Assembly (NCBI GenBank): GCA_023228825.1
Contig: JALOAL010000018.1
Span: 1-40,270 of the forward strand
DNA: 40,270 nt
Direction of reading: 5' to 3'
From: Dehalococcoidia bacterium
GTDB taxonomy: Bacteria; Chloroflexota; Dehalococcoidia; UBA2979
Positions 34,501 to 40,270 of this stretch are shown piece after piece. The position numbers were made by a program, and so were the translations under genes. The notes beneath the pieces are model-generated. The model saw nothing but the letters and a program-made list of their open reading frames with translations. It ran no database searches and was not told where the DNA came from. Each line of letters begins with the position of its first letter. Positions within the stretch are counted from its first letter, which is position 1.

Positions 34501-36175
34501 GACGGCAAGCGGTCGCCGCATGCTCACGAGCCGGTACTCGCGGCGTCGTGCCTTGGGAGTGGGTGCCTCGCTAGCGGGCGCGAGCCTCACGGCAGCACTC
34601 GTTGGTTGCGCGGCTGACGACGGCGACGCCACGAGTACGCCGGCGGGAGGTACTGGTTCTGCGACCACGGAGCCCGGGAGCTCCGGGGACGGCGCGATCA
34701 AGACGGGCGGCATGCTCAGTCAGGCGGTCGCCACTGACATTCCGCATATGGATCCGCACACGGAGACGTATCCGGCCGGGTTCCTGGTGGCCCTGGTTCA
34801 CGCTGGACTGCTGCGATTTGCCCCCTCGGATGATCCGCGCGAGCTCATCCCGGAGAGCTACCTAGCGGAGTCGGTCGAGTACTCGGATCCACAGACGGTC
34901 GTGGTCACGCTGCGCGAGAACGTGCACTTTCACGACGACGACATCGTCGCTGGCCGTGCGGTGACGGCGGAGGACGTGAAGTTCTCCATCGAGCGCATCA
35001 AGACCGATGAGCCTGAGTTCCAGCGCCGCTCGTTCTTCACCGCCGTGAACGAGGTCACGGTGGTGGACGAGCGCACGGCTCAGATTAACCTGAGCGAGCC
35101 GTTCGCGCCGCTGATGACGTACCTGGCGGACACATGGAACGTGATCATCCCGCGCGAGCTCGTGGAGCGCGACGGCGACATGCGGGAGAGCGCAGTGGGC
35201 GCTGGTCCCTTCCGTCTGACGCGCCATCAGCCGGGTACAGGCATGGAGTTCGAGCGGAACCCCAACTTCTTCCTGGAGGGCCGCCCGTACGTGGACGGCG
35301 TGCGCATACCGATCCTGCCGGACGCGGCAGCCATCCTCTCTGCGTTCCAGTCCAAGCAGACGAACTTCGTGCGCAACATCAACTGGGCGGACGTACCGCG
35401 CTTCGAATCGGACGATGCCTACAAGGTGGGCGGGTATCCGGACCAGTCGCTGCAGTACGTGCGTCTCAACCTGGACGTGGAGCCGCTCGGCGACGAGCGT
35501 GTCCGCCAGGCCATCTCCTACGCCATCGACCGCGAAGAAGTGGTGGCGACGGCCTTCCAGGGGCGTGGTGCGGTCTCCGGCATCTTCCCCCACGCGCTCC
35601 GCTGGGCGGTGCCGGCCGATGACCTGCCACACTACCAGTACGACCCGCAGGAAGCCATTGCGCTCCTCTCCGCTGCTGGCTTCGGGGACGGGCTGGTCCT
35701 AGAGAACCTGCGCCCCGCCACCGTGGGCGGCTTGCAGCAGGCGGAGACGGACGTGGTGAGCGACCAACTGGCTCGCATCGGTGTCACGGTGGAGCACCGG
35801 ATGCTGGAATACGGGGCGTACCTGCAGGCCGCCTTCTCCCGGGAGTTCCAGATCAACATCCACTACGGCAACCGGTACGACGATCCGGATGGCTACGCGG
35901 CCGAGTACATCCAGGACGGCGGCCGGAACTTCGGCTCCTGGGGCTCGGATGAGCTGGATGCCCTGATCTACGCCCAGCGCGGTGCGCTGGACGAGGACGA
36001 GCGAGGCGACCTCTTCCGTCAGATCCAGGAAAATCTCGCGACGGAGATGTACAACGTGGGGCTGGCGAACTGGGAGACGGTAGACGGTTGGTCCTCCGCC
36101 TTGCAGAACTTCGGCACCTCTGACCACTGGTTCCAGTCGACCCAGCGATTCTCCGAGGCGTGGTTGTCCGTCTAG
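34466..36175 (+). CDS. ABC transporter solute-binding lipoprotein (peptide/nickel family 5)
   Basis: A 569-aa family 5 extracellular solute-binding protein. The N-terminus has a twin-arginine motif (SRYSRRRALGVG, residues 22-33), a hydrophobic stretch and a lipobox ALVGC with Cys48, so it is probably Tat-exported and lipid-anchored. A Thr/Ser/Gly-rich linker follows. The family pattern is clear: DIPHMDPHTETYPAG, a VVVTLRENVHFHDDD strand, VTAEDVKFSIERIK, VGAGPFRLTRHQPG, VRQAISYAIDREEVV and a late YAQRGALDEDERGDLFRQIQ helix (quoted in part). Ligands of this family include peptides, nickel chelates and other solutes; nothing here identifies one. Its partner permease gene, three genes on, is broken by an IS3 element. 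Confidence 0.92.
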   Translation: MKQQRGLQVEQSTASGRRMLTSRYSRRRALGVGASLAGASLTAALVGCAADDGDATSTPAGGTGSATTEPGSSGDGAIKTGGMLSQAVATDIPHMDPHTETYPAGFLVALVHAGLLRFAPSDDPRELIPESYLAESVEYSDPQTVVVTLRENVHFHDDDIVAGRAVTAEDVKFSIERIKTDEPEFQRRSFFTAVNEVTVVDERTAQINLSEPFAPLMTYLADTWNVIIPRELVERDGDMRESAVGAGPFRLTRHQPGTGMEFERNPNFFLEGRPYVDGVRIPILPDAAAILSAFQSKQTNFVRNINWADVPRFESDDAYKVGGYPDQSLQYVRLNLDVEPLGDERVRQAISYAIDREEVVATAFQGRGAVSGIFPHALRWAVPADDLPHYQYDPQEAIALLSAAGFGDGLVLENLRPATVGGLQQAETDVVSDQLARIGVTVEHRMLEYGAYLQAAFSREFQINIHYGNRYDDPDGYAAEYIQDGGRNFGSWGSDELDALIYAQRGALDEDERGDLFRQIQENLATEMYNVGLANWETVDGWSSALQNFGTSDHWFQSTQRFSEAWLSV

Positions 36176-36180
36176 GCACC

Positions 36181-36212
36181 GCGGGCGCCCTCGAACGAGC
36201 GAGGGCGCCCGC
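36181..36212 (+). terminator. Hairpin after the solute-binding protein gene
   Basis: GCGGGCGCCCTCG at 36181-36193 pairs perfectly over 13 bases with CGAGGGCGCCCGC at 36200-36212, loop 6. It starts 6 bases past the stop codon. There is no long T-run, so it may end the transcript or stabilise a processed 3' end, making the binding-protein message more abundant than the downstream genes. Confidence 0.68.
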
Positions 36213-36263
36213 CTGTCTCAGAATCACGGCGCATCATGGGCGTCCCCCCGCGATTGAGGCACT

Positions 36264-37250
36264 ATGTCGCACAACCTTGCGATTAATGTGGAGTGGCAGT
36301 TCGACCTGGCGGCCGGCCGCCAAGGACTGCTGGACCGGATACAGGCAGCCGACGAGGCTGGCGCCCACTCGGTCTGGGTTGAGGAGGCATGGGGGCGTGA
36401 TGCCTTCAGCCTGCTGACCCAGGTGGTTGATCGGACGCAGCGGGTGCGTCTTGCCACGGGCATCGTCAACGTGTTCTCGCGGACGCCGGGCGCGCTGGGA
36501 CAACACTTCGCCACGCTGGACGAACTCTCCGGCGGCCGGGTGATTGCTGGTCTGGGCACGAGCGGTGCCGCGGTCATCGAAGACTTCCATGGGGCCGAGT
36601 TCCGAGCGCCGCTTCGCCGGACGGACTCGTACGTGCGGGCTCTCCGGCGTGCGTTCGCGGGCCAGCCCCTGCGCGAAGACGAGGAGGGCAACCCCGCCGG
36701 TATTCCGCTCGCCTTCCGTCCGATCCGGGCGGACGTGCCGATCTTCCTGGCAGCCCTGATGCCGAAGAGCCTGGCGCAGGTAGGGCGCATCGCTGATGGC
36801 TGGCTGCCGATTTGGACGCCGCTCGAGGCTATGCGCGGGCTGGTGGACTCCATCGTCGCAGATCGTGAGGAAGGGCGGCCGCTGGACGTCCGCTCACCCG
36901 GGCGCATCACCGTCACGGATCAGGTGGACGCCGCGCGGCAGGAGGTGAAGTCCACCGTTGCCTTCTACATCGTGAAGATGGGCGACTTCTACGCCCAGCA
37001 CCTCCGGCGACTGGGATATGAGGCTCTGGTGGAAGATGTCCGGAGTGCCTGGGCTGAGGGGGGACGCGCAGGCGCCATGGACGTCATCCCGGACGACCTC
37101 CAGCAGTCGTTCTGGTTTGTCACATCCGACACTAGCGAAGCGCGCGACCGCCTGGCGCAGCAGGACGAGGCCGGGATCACCGTCCACCAAGTAGATGCAC
37201 GTGGGGACCAGGAGGCGGTGCGGCGCATCTTCTCGGAGTTGGCACGCTGA
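36264..37250 (+). CDS. LLM class flavin-dependent oxidoreductase
   Basis: A 328-aa luciferase-like TIM-barrel protein. The family features are IQAADEAGAHSVWVEEAWGRDAF near the start (quoted in part), RVRLATGIVNVFSRTPGAL, ATLDELSGGRVIAGLGTSG and the AQVGRIADGWLPIW segment. Members use FMN or F420 and act as monooxygenases or reductases; the cofactor cannot be told here. Its stop overlaps the start of the next gene by one base (TGATG), so it is translationally coupled to the CoA-transferase, which suggests that the two act on the same substrate chain. Confidence 0.9.
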   Translation: MSHNLAINVEWQFDLAAGRQGLLDRIQAADEAGAHSVWVEEAWGRDAFSLLTQVVDRTQRVRLATGIVNVFSRTPGALGQHFATLDELSGGRVIAGLGTSGAAVIEDFHGAEFRAPLRRTDSYVRALRRAFAGQPLREDEEGNPAGIPLAFRPIRADVPIFLAALMPKSLAQVGRIADGWLPIWTPLEAMRGLVDSIVADREEGRPLDVRSPGRITVTDQVDAARQEVKSTVAFYIVKMGDFYAQHLRRLGYEALVEDVRSAWAEGGRAGAMDVIPDDLQQSFWFVTSDTSEARDRLAQQDEAGITVHQVDARGDQEAVRRIFSELAR

Positions 37251-39133
37251 TGACCACCCAGACAACCCGTACGATCGACAGCGTGGTACCGCCAGGAGTC
37301 CTCGCCGGGTGGAGGCTGCGCCTGCAGTGCTCCAGCCCGCCAGAGCTGTACTCCGCCTGGCTTCTGGAGTCGCTGGGTGCTGATGTGACCACCGCAGACG
37401 GCGTGACGCTGGATCGCGAAGCCGTGGTGCGAGCGCTGGCGACGACGGAGAGCGTGTCCACACTCGGGCGGCTCGAACTGACCACCGCCAACGGCGGCAC
37501 GTACGAAGTTGACTTCGTGAACCGCGAGATGCCATTCGTCAAGGATGTTTCCGATGAGGCGGCGTGGGCTTGGGGAGGCCTGGCAGAACTGACAGGTGAT
37601 GAGGACGGACCAGCACTCGCACCGGACGCCCCACTGAGCGGTCAACTTGCGGGCGTCCATGCTGTGCTGGCGATCCTGGCAGCACGCACTGGCGACATCC
37701 AGAGCATGCAGATCACGATCGATGCGGCAGACGTGGTGGCATCCCTGATCGAGGTCTTTGGCCTCGCCATTGTGATCAGGGGCGAGGTTCGCTCCCGCTC
37801 CGGGGACTGGGGCGGCATGGTCGGCTGGGGGCTCTACGACTGTGCGGACGGTCGCGTTGCGGTCGCCTTCCGCGACAGCGATCAAATCCGACGAGCTGGC
37901 CGGGAATTAGGTATCCCCGAGATTGAAGACGGACCGTTCGAGGACTTCCTCTGGGGTGGCCTGACCAACGCAGACCTGCTGCAGGCCCTATTCCTGGCGA
38001 CCTTCGCAGCGCGATCTGTCTCGGAGGTGGTAGCTGCCCTACGGCGTGCGCGCGTGGCAGTGTCTCCTGTGCAGCAGATGCAGGATCTCCTGGAGTCTGA
38101 GCACTTGTTGGCACGCAACACCTTCGAGGTGCTCGGCGACCTGCGTGTGCCGCGGTTCCCGGCGAGACTTCCTCGTGGTGAAGTGGTGCGCCCGTTCCAG
38201 GGCGCGGCCGGCGCAGCAGGCCCCAGGACGCTGCCGCTCGCAGGCGTTCGCGTGGTGGACATCTCGTCCGTCTGGGCGGGCCCGATGGCCGTCCGTCTTT
38301 TGCTGGACCTGGGTGCCACCGTCAAGAAGGTGGAGCGCCAGGAAGCAAAGGTTGGCAGTTTTTCTACCGGCGAGGAGTGGGACCGCGGCTATTACTCCAT
38401 CCTGTGTGACAGGGGTAAGGATCCCTACGTAGCAGACCTCTCAGAGGAGGAGGCACGGGACGCCCTCCTCAGTCTGCTGGCGGACGCCGACATCCTCATC
38501 GAGAACTTCGCGCTTGGGAGCTTGGGCCGGCTGGGGCTGGGCGAGGATGAGCTTCTGAGCGTGAACCCGAAGTTGACGATTGTTTCGATGCCCGCGATGG
38601 GGACCTTTGGCCCGGACGCGGAAGCGGTTGGCTACGGCGCCACCATCGAGCAGTCGGCGGGGATCGGGGCCCTCTACTCAGATGAGCAAGGGCGGCCGCA
38701 CCGCAGCGGCACGAACTTCTCTGATCCCGTGGCTGGACTCTACGCGGCGATCGGTGGGCTGCTCGGCGTCCTCGCCGGCGGCGGGCAGACAGTGGAGGTG
38801 AGCCAGCAGGAAGCCGCGCTCTCCATGGTGCTGCGTCCACTCATCCGACACCAGATGGGTAAGCATCCGCCACGGGCTCAGGAGGCCACCCAACGAGATG
38901 GCGTGTGGACATTTCCGTTGGACGACGGCGCGACCGCGGTGCCGTGTCGCACCATCGATCAGGTGGTCGGCACGCCAGACGCGCCGGGCAGCGCTTGCAT
39001 GCGCTGGGTGCGCCACCCCAACGGAGTGGACTTTCCGCTCATCGCGCTGCCGTGGTCCGGCGCGTTTGCCGAGGCCAGCCCACTAGCGCCGGCACAGATG
39101 CCGAGGGACGTGCGGGATGCTGCCTGGCATTAA
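37250..39133 (+). CDS. Double CaiB/BaiF CoA-transferase with degenerate first half
   Basis: A 627-aa protein. The second half (from residue ~325) is a recognisable family III CoA-transferase: LAGVRVVDISSVWAGPMAVR, LDLGATVKKVERQE, ADILIENFALGSL and a candidate catalytic Asp in NFSDPVAGLYAA. It lacks the usual C-terminal part. The first half (~1-320) is a shortened version. It has LLESLGADV and the downstream CADGRVAVAF and PVQQMQDLLES segments, but no VxDLSxxxAGP opening and no obvious catalytic Asp. The chain may be a pseudo-dimer with one active site. It is coupled to the LLM gene upstream and followed 49 bases later by a crotonase. Confidence 0.85.
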   Translation: MTTQTTRTIDSVVPPGVLAGWRLRLQCSSPPELYSAWLLESLGADVTTADGVTLDREAVVRALATTESVSTLGRLELTTANGGTYEVDFVNREMPFVKDVSDEAAWAWGGLAELTGDEDGPALAPDAPLSGQLAGVHAVLAILAARTGDIQSMQITIDAADVVASLIEVFGLAIVIRGEVRSRSGDWGGMVGWGLYDCADGRVAVAFRDSDQIRRAGRELGIPEIEDGPFEDFLWGGLTNADLLQALFLATFAARSVSEVVAALRRARVAVSPVQQMQDLLESEHLLARNTFEVLGDLRVPRFPARLPRGEVVRPFQGAAGAAGPRTLPLAGVRVVDISSVWAGPMAVRLLLDLGATVKKVERQEAKVGSFSTGEEWDRGYYSILCDRGKDPYVADLSEEEARDALLSLLADADILIENFALGSLGRLGLGEDELLSVNPKLTIVSMPAMGTFGPDAEAVGYGATIEQSAGIGALYSDEQGRPHRSGTNFSDPVAGLYAAIGGLLGVLAGGGQTVEVSQQEAALSMVLRPLIRHQMGKHPPRAQEATQRDGVWTFPLDDGATAVPCRTIDQVVGTPDAPGSACMRWVRHPNGVDFPLIALPWSGAFAEASPLAPAQMPRDVRDAAWH

Positions 39134-39182
39134 CAGGCACCGGGGAATCGAAGTAGTGGATTAAACCCAAGAGGAGGGTGAT

Positions 39183-39995
39183 ATGAGCTGGGATTACACG
39201 GAGGCGCTGCTCACCGTTGAGGAGCGCATCGCCACGCTGACCCTGAACCGACCAGAGAAACTGAATGCGTTCACTCCGAAGATGGAGGACGACATTCGCG
39301 CCGCCATCAAGGAGATCAATAGCCGCGAGGACATCGGGGTAGTGGTCGTGACCGGCGCCGGCCGCGGTTTCTCTTCTGGTGCGGACGTGGTCGCGTGGGA
39401 CGCCGGCCTGGAGTCTGGCGAGCAGCAGGAGTCGGATGCCATCACTTCGTGGCGCCGGAACGAAGCCCGGCACTCGATGCCCCTAGGGCTGCACGAACTT
39501 CGGCAGCCGGTCATTGCTGCGGTAAACGGCGCGGCGGTCGGCATGGGCATGGACTTCGCGCTGGGCGCGGATATGCGCGTCGCCGGCGAAAGCGCCAAGT
39601 TCGGGATGTTCTATATCAAGCGGGGCATGGTGCCGGACGAGGGTGGCGCGTGGTTTCTGCCGCGGCTCGTGGGCGCGGCCAAGGCCTTCGAGATCATCCT
39701 GACCGGCGAACTCTTCGATGGGCGTGAGGCGGAGCGCATTGGGCTGGTCAACTACTGCGTCCCGGATGCGGAGTTGATGGACAAGACAATGGAACTCGCG
39801 GAGAAGATCGCCGCTGGGCCGCCCATGGCGGTTGAACTGGCCAAGCGTGCGATCCGTGAGAGCGCCAACGTCGACCTGCGCAACCACTTCGACGCCATCG
39901 GCTACTACATGAGCCTGATCGGCCGCACCGGCGACGTCGCAGAGGGCATGCGCGCGTTCATGGAGCGCCGCGAGCCAAACTTTACGAGTCGCTAG
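39183..39995 (+). CDS. Enoyl-CoA hydratase/isomerase (crotonase) family protein
   Basis: A 270-aa crotonase with IATLTLNRPEKLNAFTP, the oxyanion-hole strand GRGFSSGADV, the second oxyanion segment AAVNGAAVGMGMDFALG and the FYIKRGMVPDEGGAWFLPRL region. The FxxRGMxPDxGGxWxLPRLVG pattern is common in crotonases acting in acyl- or aryl-CoA degradation; the exact reaction is not clear. A strong AAGAGGAGGGTG ribosome-binding site precedes ATG 39183. It is only distantly similar to the crotonase at 33.2 kb, so the two probably perform different steps. Confidence 0.92.
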   Translation: MSWDYTEALLTVEERIATLTLNRPEKLNAFTPKMEDDIRAAIKEINSREDIGVVVVTGAGRGFSSGADVVAWDAGLESGEQQESDAITSWRRNEARHSMPLGLHELRQPVIAAVNGAAVGMGMDFALGADMRVAGESAKFGMFYIKRGMVPDEGGAWFLPRLVGAAKAFEIILTGELFDGREAERIGLVNYCVPDAELMDKTMELAEKIAAGPPMAVELAKRAIRESANVDLRNHFDAIGYYMSLIGRTGDVAEGMRAFMERREPNFTSR

Positions 39996-40022
39996 CAGCA
40001 CTCGTAGCCAAGGGGCTTCATC

Positions 40023-40181
40023 ATGCAGCGTTACATCCTTCAGCGGATCCTATTGCTGATACCGGTGATGTTGGGAGTCACGTTCCTATCGTTCATGGTC
40101 ATGCGACTGGTCCCGGGGGATGTCGTGTTGCTCCGGATGGCGCATGAGCCTGACCCGGTTTCCCGGACAGTTCGCTTCTAG
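40023..40181 (+). pseudogene. DppB-like ABC permease truncated by an IS3 element
   Basis: The frame starts MQRYILQRILLLIPVMLGVT and continues FLSFMVMRLVPGDVV, the standard N-terminal helix and PGD motif of DppB/OppB permeases. The true sequence stops at about residue 43 (position 40150). The frame then runs into IS DNA and ends at TAG 40179-40181 for a total of 52 residues. A full permease is ~310-340 aa, so this copy is inactivated unless the rest continues beyond the IS as a separate piece. It is the natural partner of the solute-binding protein at 34.5 kb. Confidence 0.85.
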
Positions 40182-40270
40182 AGATCATGCCGCATCGGTC
40201 GTCTGGATGGGCCTCCTCTCGTAGTCCACGGGGCTGAGGTCGCCGACGGACGTGTGTCGCCGCCGGGGGT
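40151..40270 (-). mobile_element. End of an IS3-family element running off the window
   Basis: From TGACCCGGTTTCCCGGACAG at 40151 the sequence is a typical IS3-type terminal repeat beginning TG. Just inside it, on the minus strand, is the 3' end of an OrfB-like transposase. The rest of the element lies beyond 40270, so the other end and the target duplication cannot be seen. Confidence 0.8.
40185..40270 (-). CDS. IS3 family transposase OrfB, C-terminal end (partial)
   Basis: Only 28 codons are in the window: RRRHTSVGDLSPVDYERRPI followed by QTTDAA and a stop. The R-R-x-H-x-x-x-G-x-L-S-P-x-x-Y/F-E pattern is the conserved C-terminus of IS3 group integrases. The stop is at 40185-40187, a few bases inside the IS terminal repeat. 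Confidence 0.82.
   Translation of the reverse strand, partial: PRRRHTSVGDLSPVDYERRPIQTTDAA

Noticed and set aside
24953..40270. A second attachment site matching the tRNA-Gly 3' end
   Set aside because: Looked for the TTCGAACCCCATCTCCCGC segment elsewhere in the window by eye and saw none.

Overview
This is a GC-rich bacterial window. The gene mix resembles Chloroflexota (Dehalococcoidia/SAR202-like lineages), where expansions of family III CoA-transferases, LLM flavin monooxygenases, Ada-AlkA fusions and tandem-95 surface proteins are common. That assignment is an inference from families; no phylogenetic marker is decisive here.

Left part (1-11.6 kb): housekeeping and DNA repair. In order: a DUF805 membrane protein, an ArsB/NhaD-SLC13-type ion transporter, a zinc-ribbon DUF4328 membrane protein, uvrA, msrA, an Ada-AlkA fusion and a divergent ogt, then a small acidic protein. 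Between msrA and uvrA sits a complete IS1595-family element (6167-8203). It has 19/20 terminal inverted repeats, a 10-bp flanking direct repeat, a transposase, a 40-aa ORF behind the transposase, and a DUF4145 zinc-protein passenger. It is inserted into a GNRA-loop hairpin that was probably the msrA terminator.

Middle (11.7-24.9 kb): a 3465-aa secreted protein with about 21 cadherin-like (tandem-95) repeats. Five LamG-type domains are nested inside individual repeats, and the first four occur in every second repeat, giving a ~415-aa higher-order period. It ends in two DUF4114-like domains and a C-terminal choice-of-anchor-like domain. Upstream are a DUF2207 membrane protein and a divergent LemA protein, a pairing seen in many bacteria.

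Right part (24.95-40.27 kb): an accessory, island-like region that begins at a tRNA-Gly(TCC). The tRNA is followed by direct repeats and a frameshifted tyrosine integrase. Then come an MFS transporter, a two-domain CaiB/BaiF CoA-transferase, a frameshifted ATPase-LuxR regulator, a crotonase, a decayed crotonyl-CoA carboxylase/reductase remnant, a Tat-type lipoprotein solute-binding protein, an LLM flavin oxidoreductase, a second double CoA-transferase (translationally coupled to the LLM gene) and a second crotonase. Last is a DppB-like permease cut after about 43 codons by an IS3-family element that runs off the window. The logic suggests uptake of an organic acid or peptide-like compound, CoA activation by CoA transfer, then hydratase and monooxygenase steps; the substrate cannot be named. 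Several lesions (two frameshifts, one decayed gene, one IS hit) suggest the island is eroding, although the two single-base frameshifts could also be sequence errors.
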